Shown piece by piece: positions 47,958 to 58,403 of a stretch of 64,000 nucleotides of DNA. The number at the start of each line of letters is the position of its first letter. Positions within the stretch are counted from its first letter, which is position 1. Both the position numbers and the translations under genes were made by a program. The notes under the pieces are model-generated. The model worked only from the letters and a program-made list of their open reading frames with translations. It was not told where the DNA came from and made no database searches. The stretch spans positions 45,571,080 through 45,635,079 of the forward strand of contig CM045729.1 in NCBI GenBank assembly GCA_024760905.1, given 5' to 3'. Origin of the DNA: Plotosus lineatus. Taxonomy: Eukaryota; Chordata; Actinopteri; Siluriformes; Plotosidae.

Positions 47958-49532
47958 TCAGGGGTCACCACAGCGAATCATCTGCCTCCATCTCACCCTA
48001 TCCTCTGCATCTTTTTCTCTTACACCAACTGCCTTCATGTCCTCCTTCACCACATCCATGAATCGTCTCTTTGGTCTTCCTCTAGGCCTTCTGCCTGGTA
48101 GTTCCAACCTCAACATCCTACTACCAATATACTCACTATCCCTCCTCTGTACATGTCCAAACCATCTCAATCTAGCCTCTCTGACTTTGTCTCCAAAACG
48201 TCTTACATGTGCTTTCCCTCTGATGTGCTCATTTCTGATCCTATCCATCCTCGTTACTCCCAAAGAGAACCTCAACATTTTCATCTCTACTACCCCCAGC
48301 TCTGCCTCCTGTCTTTTCCCCAGGGCCACTGTTTCTAAACCATACAACATCGCTGGCCTCAACACCATCTTGTACACTTTTCCTTTCATCTTTGCCGATA
48401 CCTTCCTATCACACATCACACCGGACACTTTTCTCCAACCATTCCAACCAGCCTGCACACGCTTCTTCACCTCTTTTCCACACTCTCCATTGCTCTGGAT
48501 TGTTGAGCCTAAGTACTTAAAATCCTCCACCTTCCTTATCTCTGCTCCTTGTAACCTCACCGTTCCTGTTGGGTCCTTGGCATTCATACACATGTATTCT
48601 GTCTTCCTGAGGCTAACCTTCATTCCCCTCCTTTCCAGGGCATACCTCCACCTCTCCAGGTTTTCCTGCACTTGTTCTCTGCTCTCACTGCAGATCACAA
48701 TGTCATCTGCAAACATCATAGTCCATGGAGATTCTTGCCTAACCTCATCTGTCAGCCTGTCCATCACCATAGCAAACAAGAAGGGGCTCAGAGCTGACCC
48801 TTGATGCAGTCCCACCTCCACCTTGAACTCTTGTGTCACACCGACAGCACACCTCACCACTGTCTTACATCTCTCGTACATGTCCTGCACCACTCTAACA
48901 TACTTCTCTGCCACTCCAGACTTTCTCATCCAATACCACAGTTCTTCTCTCGGCACCCTGTCATATGCTTTCTCCAGATCCACAAAGGCACAATGCAGCT
49001 CCTTCTGACCTTCTCTGTACTTCTCTATTAACATCCTCAAGGCAAACACTGCATCTGTGGTGCTCTTTCTTGGCATGAAACCAAACTGTTGTTCACAAAT
49101 GCTGACCTCTGCCCTTAGTCTTGCTTCCACAATTCTTTCCCATAACTTCATCGTATGGCTCATCAACTTTATCCCTCTGTAGTTGCCACAACTCTGCACA
49201 TCTCCCTTGTTCTTAAAAATGGGCACCAGCACACTTCTCCATTCCTCTGGCATCCTCTCACTCTCTAAGACCTTGTTGAATGTTCTTGTCAGGAAATCTA
49301 CTGCTTCCTCTCCTAGACACTTCCATACCTCCACTGGTATGTCATCAGGGCCAACTGCCTTTCCATTCTTCATCCTCTTCAATGCCCTCCTCACTTCACC
49401 CTTACTAATCTTTGCTAATTCCTGGTCCTCAACAGTCACCTCTTCTACTCTTTTTTCTCTCTCATTTTCCTCATTCATCAGCTCTTCAAAGTACTCTTTC
49501 CATCTTCCCAGCACACTTCTGTCATCAGTCAA
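47958..49532 (-). CDS. RTE reverse transcriptase, 524-codon open frame
   Basis: The longest open frame in the window. It carries a complete reverse transcriptase: ALKRMKNGKAVGPDDIPVEV, FKNKGDVQSCGNYRGIKLMS, QQFGFMPRKSTTDAVFALRM, CAFVDLEKAYDRVPREELWY (first catalytic D), GLHQGSALSPFLFAMVMDRL, MMFADDIVICSES (catalytic DD), then the thumb and the C-terminal RWFGHVQRRDSEYIGSRMLR and CGDP before the stop. The enzyme copies LINE RNA into the nicked target. The upstream linker continues in an overlapping frame (50041-49529), so one frameshift near 49530 separates them. The endonuclease is missing by truncation, so the copy cannot move itself. The first M given is merely the first in the open frame. 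Confidence 0.85.
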   Translation of the reverse strand: MTDDRSVLGRWKEYFEELMNEENEREKRVEEVTVEDQELAKISKGEVRRALKRMKNGKAVGPDDIPVEVWKCLGEEAVDFLTRTFNKVLESERMPEEWRSVLVPIFKNKGDVQSCGNYRGIKLMSHTMKLWERIVEARLRAEVSICEQQFGFMPRKSTTDAVFALRMLIEKYREGQKELHCAFVDLEKAYDRVPREELWYWMRKSGVAEKYVRVVQDMYERCKTVVRCAVGVTQEFKVEVGLHQGSALSPFLFAMVMDRLTDEVRQESPWTMMFADDIVICSESREQVQENLERWRYALERRGMKVSLRKTEYMCMNAKDPTGTVRLQGAEIRKVEDFKYLGSTIQSNGECGKEVKKRVQAGWNGWRKVSGVMCDRKVSAKMKGKVYKMVLRPAMLYGLETVALGKRQEAELGVVEMKMLRFSLGVTRMDRIRNEHIRGKAHVRRFGDKVREARLRWFGHVQRRDSEYIGSRMLRLELPGRRPRGRPKRRFMDVVKEDMKAVGVREKDAEDRVRWRQMIRCGDP

Positions 49533-50031
49533 TACATTTCCCTCTCTCTCTCCTTAATCACTCTAACTTGCTGCATGTCCTTCACATCTCGATTTCTCTG
49601 CTGTGCCAACCTGTATAAATCATTTTCTCCCTCTTTACTTTCCAACCGAGCATACAAGTCATCATACGCCCTCTGTTTGGCCTTTGACACCGCTACCTTC
49701 ACCTTACGCTGTGTCTCCCTGTACTCCTGTTTACTCTCTTCGATCCTCTCAATGTCCCACTTCTTCTTCGCTAACCTCTTCTTTTGTACACACTCCTGCA
49801 CTTCCTCATTCCACCACCAAGTCTCCTTATCTCCTCTCCTTCCAGATGACACACCAAGTATTCTCCTACCTGTCTCCCTGATCACATTAGCTGTAGTTGT
49901 CCAGTCATCTGGAAGCACTTCCTGACCACCCAAAGCCTGTTTCAACTCCTCCTTGAAGACAACACAACACTCCTCCTTTTTCAGCTTCCACCACTTTGTC
50001 TTCTGCTCTGCCTTTGCCTTCTTCACCTTGC
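49529..50031 (-). pseudogene. RTE linker region, out of frame with the polymerase
   Basis: Encodes KAEQKTKWWKLKKEECCVVF, QALGGQEVLPDDWTTTANVI, WWWNEEVQECVQKKRLAKKK and RAYDDLYARLESKEGENDLY, the basic linker between endonuclease and polymerase. It overlaps the start of 47958-49532 by a few bases in another frame. Its first codons before about 50031 come from SINE-2 sequence. Confidence 0.85.
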
Positions 50032-50032
50032 T

Positions 50033-50200
50033 CAAACACAAACACTCCTAATGTGCATGTTTTTGGACTCTGGGAGGAAACCAGTGTGAACCCACATGGG
50101 GAGAGCATACAAACCACACAGAAACGCCTCTGCCGAGCTCAGGACTCAAATCCAGGACCTTCTTGCTGTGAGACAGAAGTTCTAACCACTACATGACTAT
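50033..50200 (-). mobile_element. SINE-2 copy, head half
   Basis: Minus strand: ATGTGCATGTTTTTGGACTC, GGGAGGAAACC, AAATCCAGGACCTTCTTGCT, then the head GTTCTAACCACTACATGAC. The 3' half is missing where the RTE copy begins. Confidence 0.8.
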
Positions 50201-50247
50201 ACCACTTCCTATTTATTATTATTTTTTTAACCCGTTAAACTAGAGCT

Positions 50248-50608
50248 AGGGCAGTGGTGGCCTGCTGGTAAGGTGCTGGATTACTAATTCCAAGGTGGGC
50301 GATTCAACCCCAACTCTCAAAGGGTTATCATTGCTGCTACCCCCCTTCCCCTGCCCCCGCCCTCACCAGTGAAGCTAATTAGGTTATCAAAGGCCAGCCA
50401 TGTCTCTCACTGTCTATGGTGAGAGACTGTAAAAGAATCATTGCTGACTTTTGTCAAGAGTAGCTGCATAGTCATCAGCATGTTTCTGCCATGCAATGGC
50501 CTGGTAAACTGTCCAGGGTGTACTCTGCCACTGGCTTGAATCAGTTGAGATGGGACCAGCCTTCCCACAACCCTAATTACCATTAAGCGGTTCAGAAAAT
50601 GAATGAAT
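50248..50608 (+). mobile_element. SINE-1A copy with TSD
   Basis: Target duplication AAACTAGAGCT at 50237-50247 and 50609-50619. Head GCAGTGGTGGCCTGCTGGTA, body, L2-type tail with (GAAT) end. Confidence 0.93.
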
Positions 50609-51029
50609 AAACTAGAGCTGATGGTAAACTAAACACAATTTGGTAAGTTATTTTAACTGGAAATAAAAGAACTCATATTAATAATGCATAAAGTTCATAT
50701 GCAGGAAGTAAAATAGAAATTAATTCCACATGCACCCGCTGAATTTGAGAAATATGATCTTTTTAAAAATTAAACAGGAACCTTGAGGAGTCAAGAGGAT
50801 AAGTAATGAGAAGACTATAGGTGCCTTAAATTTTCACTAATCACATTGAGAAATCCCGGGCCACTGCATGCACTGCAGCAAAACCTCTGCAAATTAACTG
50901 TCAGTGCCCACGAGATGTCCAAGACCTTGTTCTGGTCTATTAAAATGGAATAGCCATACAAAAACAAAATGAATCTGTCAGAAGAATTTAAAATTAAACT
51001 ACTTTAATAAAATAACTTTAATTTAACAT

Positions 51030-51363
51030 CGACAGTGGTGGCCTGTTGGTTGTGTGCTAGTTTACTGCTCCCATGGTCAGGGGTCCAAGCCCACTCTCAA
51101 CGGGTTGTCACTGCAGGACCACCAACCCTGCCAGGTTATCAACGACCAGACATGTCTCTCACTGTCCATGGTGAGAGGCATGTAAAATAATCATTGCTGA
51201 CATTCATCAAGAGTAGCTGTATAACCATCAGCATGTTTCTGCCCTGCGATGGACTGACGAGCTGTCCAGGGTGTACTCTGTCCTCACCCAGAGTCACCTG
51301 AGATGGGTGCCAGCCTCCATACAACCCTAATTAGGATTAAGCAGTTCAGGAAATTAATGAATG
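51030..51363 (+). mobile_element. SINE-1A copy with TSD
   Basis: Target duplication ATTTAACAT at 51021-51029 and 51364-51372. Head ACAGTGGTGGCCTGTTGGTT, body and full L2-type tail. Confidence 0.92.
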
Positions 51364-51483
51364 ATTTAACATTAATATTTACAACAATCAGCCATGACAT
51401 TAAAATTTAATGGCTGCAGCTAGAAAGCTCCTTACACAGCAATCAGCAATACAGTGTGTCATCTAACACATTGTTTATTCATT

Positions 51484-52030
51484 CAGTCATTCATTTATTC
51501 TCTAAGATACTTAATTCTAATTTGCCATGCCATTGTAGGGTGAACACCTCCCAGTGCAGCTAACTGGGTTATCAAAGGCTGGCCATGTCTCTCACTGTCT
51601 ATGGTGTGAGGTTCATGTAAAAGAACCATTGCTGACTTTCATATAGAGTAGGCGGCATAGCCGTCAGAGTGTTTCTGCCCCTTGCTAAAGGGTTGTGTCA
51701 GGAAGGGCATCCGATGTAAAAATCTATGCCAAATCAAACACGCGAATCAGATGATTTGCTGTGGCGACCCCTGAAACAGCGAAAAGCCGAAAGGAAAAGA
51801 AGATTGTAGGGTGAATACATACAACTGTTCATGCTCGCTTGCACACCTAGGCTGTCAATCAGCCTACTGTGCATGTTTCTGGACAGCGGGAGGAAAACTG
51901 AGTATCTGGAGGAAACGCACAAGCACAAGGAGAACATACAGACTCCACACAGAAACGCCTCAAGCCTGAGAATTGAACCCAGAACCTTCTTGCTGTGACG
52001 CAAACATTCAAACCACCGTGCCATCGCACT
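51484..52030 (-). mobile_element. SINE-2 copy split by a SINE-1B
   Basis: The left part 51484-51547 (CAGTCATTCATTTATTCTC and ATTGTAGGGTGAACAC) and the right part 51803-52030 (body GGACAGCGGGAGGAAAACTG, head GAACCCAGAACCTTCTTGCT) flank the SINE-1B. Confidence 0.88.
51548..51802 (+). mobile_element. SINE-1B copy, 5'-truncated, with TSD
   Basis: Target duplication ATTGTAGGGTGAACAC (51532-51547), repeated with one change at 51803-51818. It starts in the body (CTCCCAGTGCAGCTAACTGG) and ends with the RTE-type tail: TTGCTAAAGGGTTGTGTCAG, GCATCCGATGTAAAAATC, CGACCCCTGAAACAGCGAAA, GCCGAAAGGAAAAGA. Its TSD shows that a unit with this tail was retroposed as such. Confidence 0.93.
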
Positions 52031-53562
52031 GCTCTCCACCTTTTTTTTTTATCATAGCCAGAATAAACAATTTCAGCAGTTTGTGCTACAGCAGCTCTTC
52101 TGTGGGATCAGACCAGATGTACTGGCCTTCGTTCCTCAAACACATCAGTGAGCATTGGACACCCATTACCCTCTTGTCATTTCACTGATTGTCCGTTGGT
52201 GGACCTCCTTTGCCAAGTACTCAACAATGTACTCCAGAAACTTCCCTCAAGACCCGGTGCTTTTGAGATGAATAGCCACAATGTTTTGTTAAAATATGTC
52301 AAAGTCACTCAGGTCCTTAAAGTTAATAATTTTTCCTGTTTCCAACACATCAACTTTGACAAACGACTTCTCGCTTTCTGCCAAATACACCAGGTTTCTG
52401 GAAAGGTTGGCATGGCTCCTTTAATATTATGCTTTCCCACTTTTTTGACCCATAAATGTTTTTACAGTGTTAAATAACCATTTTAAATGATGTCAGAGTA
52501 CCAATGTGGTTAGTGTATGTGTAAGTTCTCCCTCTGGGCTGTTTAAGCTGGCTGTGAAAACAAATATTAGACGGTTGTTTTTTGGGGGCACACTCATGCA
52601 TCATGGTGTGCTCATCACCAACCCTCACCACAGCACAGAGTTACCTCTGCTCATCCCTGTCTGCCTCCCAGTAATCTGAGTATGGCGCTTTCTGGTGGCC
52701 AGAGCAGAGTAGGCACAGAGAATGGAATGTGTTCTTCATGCAGTCAGTGAGTTAATCCTTGAGAATATGTGTGCCTTCAGGATTCTGACTGGAGCCTTAA
52801 AACATCACCAACTCCAGCATTTAAAGACAAGTGCAAATACACACCCCACCCACATAAGGCATTCCTGATATAAGACGTTATGCTAGTGGGTAAAAAAACA
52901 AGTGAAAGTTCTCTGTGGGCTGAAACAAAGGAGGATGGGAGTCTTCTATCTGACTCTTGGAAAAGAGACAGAGATATAATCAGTTTGTGTGAATGGGAGG
53001 AGAGGCAGAAAGATAGAATCTCTTGGGGGGAGGTTGTGCATTGCATAGAGAGAAAAATGTTTCTTCGGGATATTATGTAGATGGAGGTACAAACACAGAA
53101 AGTTACATTGGAAAAACAAAGGTTCATAATAAAAACACTTGCGTATGGGAAGAGTTGAGTTTGCAGCTAGAAATAAAGTGGTTGGATTATAAATATGTAA
53201 AAGCTTTAGGCAAGCAATTTAATGTAATTTAAATATCATTCTAGAGTCATCTATGATAGAAGAATTGTCAATGCTTATTTTATAAGCCACTTTCCAGCTA
53301 TTCAACTGTAACCTCAGAATGAATTTACTCAGCAGTACTTTCACTTGGCAATCTTATTAATGGTTTGAGGTAAGACAGTTTTACTTTGTGACCCAGAAAA
53401 GAAATCACAGCATAAGCAAATTGCACTAAACTCTTCCTGCTGGCTTGTTGGCTAAGGGGGTTTTCATTAGACTTCTTCAATGATGATGGGAAATCAATAG
53501 TAGCTGGCAGACTGCCATTGTTGTGGGCCCCTAGTTTGCATACATGCATCACTTGTCTTATA
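52031..53562. other. Unique sequence, no exon recognised
   Basis: No transposon ends were seen. Open frames at 52148-52477 and 52880-53080 have no family I recognise. Confidence 0.4.
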
Positions 53563-53957
53563 CTTCCATTTCACTGGACTACGGCATGCAAGGATCGTGT
53601 AGCGGAAAGGTGCGGAACGCAGTCTACGGAAGAGCTTCGGTATTTTTACATGGAAAATGGGTGAAAATCCTACGGAAATTTGGAAATTCTTACGCTCTCG
53701 GAACGTTCACAGCATGTATGGAACAAGTACGGCAAAGTACACCAAAGTGACCCCACGAAACACTCACGTATTTTTTTTTTCTGTGAACGTGCTTTTGAAC
53801 ATGTTGTTTGAATATGGCCTGCCGGAAGCATACGAAAGTGGAGGAAGACTTGAGGAATCATTACGGAATCACACAGAATGACACGGAAGATTTGGAACGT
53901 TTGCGGATGACAACATTTTTGCTTCCGTAAGTCTGCCGTGCTCCAGTGAAATGGAGG
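53563..53957. mobile_element. Unclassified inverted-repeat element X, copy 2
   Basis: Ends CCATTTCACTGGA (left) and its inverse (right), with ACGGCA and its complement just inside. It lacks the tandem duplication of copy 1 but has about 50 extra bases in the middle (TTTTTTTTTTCTGTGAACGT onward). CGGAA occurs unusually often. Confidence 0.7.
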
Positions 53958-54110
53958 CATTAAACAGCTGTGTCCTCCGCAATGTGGACTTATAAACTGT
54001 GTTTGAGTTACAGTTATAATACTTTGGAGTGTGGCAGAAACTCGGCATTGGAGTCAAAGTCTTATTCCAGTCTTTTATCACTAGACATTAGGATTTTTGT
54101 AATTTATCAA

Positions 54111-54670
54111 TTTTTTATTTATTCTTCTTTAGTAACTGCTTTATCCTGGATGAAACCATCATGGCACACAAACATTCACAGACTCATTCACAATTAAACA
54201 TGGTCAGTCTGCCTACCATTGGAGATGAAAATGTTGAGGTTCTCTTTGGGAGTAACGAGGATGGATAGGATCAGGTATGAGTACATCAGAGGGAGGGCAC
54301 ATGTAAGATATTTTGGAGACAAAGTCAGAGAGGCTAGATTGAGATGGTTTGGACATGTACAGAGGAGGGATAGTGAGTATATTGGTAGTAGGATGCTGAG
54401 GTTGGAACTACCAGGCAGAAGGTCTAGAAGAAGACCAAAGAAAAGATTTATGGATGTGGTGAAGGAAGACATGAAGGTAGTTGGTGTAATAGAAGTAGAT
54501 GCAGAGGATAGGATGAGATTGAGTCAGATGATTCGCTGTGGTGACCCCTAAAGGGAGCAGCCGATAGGAAAAGAAGAAATAATAAGTCTGCCTATCAGGA
54601 TGTTCTTGGGAGTTTGGACACACAGACACAAGAGGAACATGCACAGAAGTTCCAAGAAGACATCCCGACT
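54111..54670 (-). mobile_element. SINE-2 copy split by an RTE fragment
   Basis: Left part 54111-54217 (AACTGCTTTATCCTGGATGA, ACATTCACAGACTCATTCAC) and right part 54585-54670 (GGGAGTTTGGACACACAGAC). Both are degraded. Confidence 0.65.
54218..54584 (+). mobile_element. RTE LINE 3' fragment with TSD
   Basis: Target duplication AGTCTGCCTACCA (about 54206-54218), repeated with one change at 54585-54597. Encodes the C-terminal RWFGHVQRRDSEYIGSRMLR and ends CGDP, then GGGAGCAGCCGATAGG and an A/G-rich tail. The frame is open for 110 codons. Confidence 0.9.
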
Positions 54671-54866
54671 ACTGGACTACCCTTCATTGTGAGCGATCAA
54701 TAGTGCTTGTACTTATTGACACTTTAATGGCACAAAGATAAGAAGACCTGGGATTCCCTGTGTGAATTTCTAATGTGTTAACTGCACTTTGCTTTGTTTA
54801 TTGTGGTCTTCTTTTTTAGGATGAGCAGCCAGAAGTCTGCCACCATAAATATACAGGATGTTTCAT

Positions 54867-55160
54867 ACATTCGTTCATCCATTTTCTCAACCATTTAATC
54901 CTAATTAGGATCTTGGGGAGGCTGGCACTCATCTCAGCCAACTCTGGACGAAGGTGGGGTACTCACACTTACATCTAGGGTCAATTTGAAGCTTCAGTTA
55001 GCCTACCGTACATGTTTTTGACCGTGGAAAGAAACCGGAATACCCAGAGAAAACCAACGCAAGCAATGCGAGAACATGGAAATTCTACACAGAAACACCC
55101 AAGCCTGGTAATCAAACCCAGGCCTTCTTGCTGTGGGGCAGGTGTGCTAATCACTGCCAA
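54867..55160 (-). mobile_element. SINE-2 copy
   Basis: Minus strand. Tail TCCTAATTAGGATCTTGGGG, body GTGGAAAGAAACCGGAATAC, head AATCAAACCCAGGCCTTCTT and GTGTGCTAATCACTGCC. Confidence 0.85.
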
Positions 55161-55432
55161 TATGATTCATGTACATTTAAATTTTTTTCTCAAATTAAAA
55201 ATTTCCTTAAAGTTACATATGTCATAGTGGTGTTGTTTTTTATAGTACTGTACACCTTTTAGGAAGCGAGAGCTCTTACCTTTTCAAGAACACCTGAGAA
55301 ACTCCTTTTAAATAATTAATCCTGTGGTGTTTAGTGACTGAGACAAAGGACAGCGCAACCACACAGGAGAGGGTTTATATATTATTACACTTCTTATAAA
55401 CTTATATACCGCACCTTCATGTTCGATGGAGC

Positions 55433-55590
55433 AGTGGTGACCTGGTGGTAGGGTGTTGGCTTACTGATTCGAAGGTGGGGGATTCAAGCCCCACTGTCAC
55501 CAAGTTGTCACTGCCTTTGTCCTTGGTCAGCTGACATAGGCTCTGGCCTCTCCGTGATCCCCACAAATCAGAAAATTAATGTACTAATTT
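55433..55590 (+). mobile_element. SINE-1A copy lacking most of the body
   Basis: Head GCAGTGGTGACCTGGTGGTA and B-box-like GATTCAAGCCCC, a few bases past TTGTCACTGCC, then directly the end of the L2-type tail (GGTCAGCTGACATAGGCTCT). About 190 bases are deleted. Confidence 0.8.
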
Positions 55591-55810
55591 TACCAAGAAG
55601 CACCAAGCGCCATGAACTTATCCCCTTGGTAAGAGAATAGGGTATAACGTCAGAAGTCAGGACAAAGTGATTAATGGAGATAAATGATTAAAATGTTCTG
55701 GAGTCAGACGGGTAACTCACTCAGTCAGTCAGTCCTTGAACAGCTCACCAGATCATCGCATGGCAACACAAAAACAACCATTCACATTTCCATTTATTGT
55801 ACAACTAGGG

Positions 55811-56574
55811 CAGTGTTCTCAAATAGTGGGGTGCGCCCCCACTTGGGGGGCATGGTATGATGCCAGGGGAGCGTGTATGACCCTGGGAAAATCTTTTCTG
55901 GAATCGTGTACGAGAATTAAGTGTAATTGCACTTCCACTCCAGTAGCTGGCAGTGGCGCTCTCATTGTCATGCTATGGTGTAGCGGTTTTTCGCACGAGC
56001 AAACGATATGAAGTGCAGTAAACAACCCCTCAAGAAACAACACGGAAAATTTTCTAACAGGAACAAAGATTTTTTTTTTAAATATATTTCAGGCACATCG
56101 TTGCACTTTAAATCTTTTCTGTTACAGATTATAAACAATGAAGTTTTTCTTTATTGTAAGTTGAACTATATTTCTTCATTTTTTGTTTTTAGTGTTAATA
56201 AAGATACAATCCTGCAGTGCAGCTAACTGGGTTATCAAAGGCAGGCCATGTCTCTTACTGTCTATGGTGAGAGGCATGTAAAAGAATCATTGCTGACCTT
56301 CATAAAGAGTAGCTGCAAAGCCGTCAGCGTGTTTCTACGACCTGGAGAGGGATGGACGCCGCCAGGCCAAATCAGCCCAAGTCTCGCCATGAAGGTGCCC
56401 CAACGACATCCCCAGATGTTAAGGGATAAGTGAAGAAGAAAGATACAATGTTATGCAGAGGTGTACTAATAACAATTTTATAGACAGATAATACTATTTA
56501 CAGTCGGCACTGAGGGAATGAAATGTTTTTTTTTCTTCCTAGGGGGCGCCACAGAAAATAATTGAGAAGCACTG
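55811..56574 (+). mobile_element. hAT element, family H2, non-autonomous
   Basis: Ends CAGTGTTCTCAAATAGTGGG (left) and CAGTGCTTCTCAATTATTTT (right, read inward). 8-bp target duplication AACTAGGG/AAATAGGG (7 of 8). It is related to 38573-39846 (shared GTGTAATTGCACTTCCACTC-like stretch and the right end) but holds no transposase. It contains a later SINE-1C (56211-56439). Confidence 0.9.
56211..56439 (+). mobile_element. SINE-1C: SINE-1 body with a third, different tail
   Basis: Target duplication AAGATACAAT at 56201-56210 and 56440-56449. The related hAT at 38573 is uninterrupted here, confirming an insertion. The body runs from CAGTGCAGCTAACTGGGTTA to CGTCAGCGTGTTTC, exactly where the 1A and 1B tails begin. 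It then continues into a GC-rich tail of about 100 bases (ACCTGGAGAGGGATGGACGC, GAAGGTGCCCCAACGACATC) ending in GAAGAAGAA. I do not recognise this tail; the (GAA) end suggests an RTE-type LINE 3' end. Confidence 0.88.
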
Positions 56575-56819
56575 AAATAGGGGCAACTTGGTTGAGCTAA
56601 ATTGGCTTAATGTGAATTGTCTTTGGAAGGAAACCAGAGTATCTGGAAGAAACCCACACAAGTACAGCATGCAAAGTCCACACTTTTTCAAAACCGTCCT
56701 TGGACCCTCGACCTTTTTGCTGTGAGGGAGACATGCTGAGCACTGTTGAACCGTGTCGCCCCAGGGGACTCACTCGTTGCCAGAAAGGTTTCAGAGTGGA
56801 GGAGTGACCAGTAAAATGT

Positions 56820-57130
56820 GTACTGGCCCTTTAAGAAAGTTCCAGCGCGGCCCAGTAAAGTTTGGCATCGCTGCGGTGGAGCGGAGGAGGTTCGGGGAGA
56901 ACAGCCGAGTGACGGAAAGAGAAAAAAATGTTGATGCCAAACAAAGCCGAGATTAATGAGGAGTGTTGGTAAACACTTGTTTATTTGCGGTGGGAATGGG
57001 GACAAGTGGACGTTTTTTCCTCCCAAAGGTCGAATACTAGAGGATGATATTTGGTGGATAGCCAAGCAGCGCGGATCACAGTGGGGTTTCACCGCCAGAT
57101 AAACCGCTTTCCTCTCCATCGCTCTCCCAA
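56820..57130 (+). promoter_or_regulatory. Candidate promoter and 5'UTR exon of the PAR-3 family gene
   Basis: This interval is more GC- and CpG-rich than its surroundings (CAGCGCGGCCCAG, GCATCGCTGCGGTGGAGCGG, GCCGAGTGACGG) and lacks repeats. It ends in CTCTCCCAA followed by GTAAGA (from 57131), a good splice donor. The coding exon at 58404 has a splice acceptor right before its ATG, so a separate untranslated exon is expected upstream. No TATA box was seen. Inference from position and composition only. Confidence 0.45.
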
Positions 57131-57271
57131 GTAAGAGCTTTACGGATTTCAGTGGAGGACAAGTGAAGGAAAACGAGCAGAACAGGTTCTGTGTCGAAAG
57201 AAAAGGCCTTCGTACTGATGTGTGGTCGAGAAAGCGAGATTAGCTCATGTGTGGAAAGCAGTGAGGCAAGA

Positions 57272-57289
57272 CCGAGAACGAGAGAGAAC

Positions 57290-57323
<34 letters not shown>

Positions 57324-57324
57324 G
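57272..57324. repeat. (GA)n purine tract
   Basis: Purine-only GA-rich run just before the pyrimidine tract. On the same strand the two are complementary and could pair in a transcript. Confidence 0.95.
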
Positions 57325-57353
57325 GTTAGCTTAGCGAGCTAGCCATGTTGCTA

Positions 57354-58134
57354 ATCTCTCTCCATCTTCATCTTTCCAACCAGTCTCCTGTTTAATATTC
57401 CTGGATCTCTCTCTAGCTCTCTGACCTTATGACTCTCTTTCTTTATCGCTCCTTATCCCTCTCTTTCTTTCTCCCTCTCTCTCTTCTCTTTCCCCCTCTT
57501 TATATCTCTCCTCTCTCCTTATCCCTCTCTTTCTTTCCTTAAACCCCCCTCTCTTTATCCCTATCTTTCTTTCTCTCTTTCCTTATCTCTCTTTATTTAT
57601 CCCTCTCTTTCTTTCTCTCTTTCCTTATCTCTCTCTCTCTTTATTTATCCATCTCTTTCTTTATCTCGTTCTCTCGCTTTCCCCTCTTTCTTTCGTAATC
57701 TCTTTCACTCTCTCTTTCCTCATTCCTCTCTTTCACTCTCTCCCCCCATCTCACTCCCTCTCTTTCTTTATCTCTTTCCCTCTTTTTCCTTTTCTTTTTC
57801 TTTATCCCTCTCTTTCCTTATCTCTCTTTCACTCTCTTTGCTCATTCCTCTTTCACTCTCTCCCCCTCTCTCCTCCGCTTTATTTCTCCCTTTCACTCTT
57901 TCTTTATCTCTTCCTTTCTGCTTTTCCTCTTTTTCTTTCTTTCTTAATCCTTTTCTCTTTATCCCTCTCTTTCCTTATCTCTCTTTCACTCTTTCTCTCC
58001 TCATCCCTCTCTTTCACTCTCTCTCTCCCTCTCTCCCCCTCTTTATTTATCTCTTTCACTCTTTCTTTATCTCTTTCTCATTATCTCTCTTTCCTTCTCT
58101 CTCTCTCTCTCTCTCTCTCGCTCTCTCTCTCTCT
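57354..58134. repeat. Giant CT-rich polypyrimidine tract (about 780 bases)
   Basis: Almost pure pyrimidine with units such as CTCTTT, TTTCTTTATCCCTC and (CT)n, ending in about 50 bases of perfect CT. A and G occur mainly in TTTATC and CACTC units. It lies in the inferred first intron. Open frames here (57838-58176) are artefacts of composition. Confidence 0.95.
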
Positions 58135-58403
58135 GTTTATCAGAAAAAAAACAACACACCTCATGTTTCTGAATAGTTGTTAAAGAAACTAAAAACAATG
58201 TTCTGAAGTTTGTTCTCACCATGGCAACACATCTGACTCTGGAGTTTTAGTTATAGTAATGACAGGAGTTTGAATTGTCATATTTGGGTTGCAAAATATT
58301 AAATGATGTAATAAATATGAATATAATATGTTGAAACTTCTCTAGCTCCCGTGGGCCCTTGGTGAATTCAGGAGAAAATCAGGTCCTTCCATCCTTTTTG
58401 TAG

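Larger units (their letters stand above)
47914..50031 (-). mobile_element. RTE LINE, 5'-truncated, with open polymerase frame
   Basis: The minus-strand copy starts in the linker at about 50031 and runs to the (GAA)n tail at 47914-47940. It is very similar to 40559-43711. It abuts SINE-2 sequence on both sides (47541-47880 and 50033-50200). No clear target duplication was seen, because one side falls in a T/C-rich run. Confidence 0.93.
55730..56755 (-). mobile_element. SINE-2 copy split by a hAT element
   Basis: The left part 55730-55810 (TTGAACAGCTCACCAGATCA, CATTCACATTTCC, AACTAGGG) and the right part 56575-56755 (GGGCAACTTGG, GGAAGGAAACCAGAGTATCT, GGACCCTCGACCTTTTTGCT) join at the conserved CTAGGGGCAA of the SINE-2 body when the hAT is removed. 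Confidence 0.88.

Noticed and set aside
47905..48804. 299-codon plus-strand open frame
   Set aside because: It is the antisense shadow of the RTE polymerase at 47958-49532, low-complexity serine/leucine-rich.
57838..58176. 112-codon serine/leucine/proline-rich frame
   Set aside because: Lies wholly in the CT-rich tract; composition alone keeps it open.
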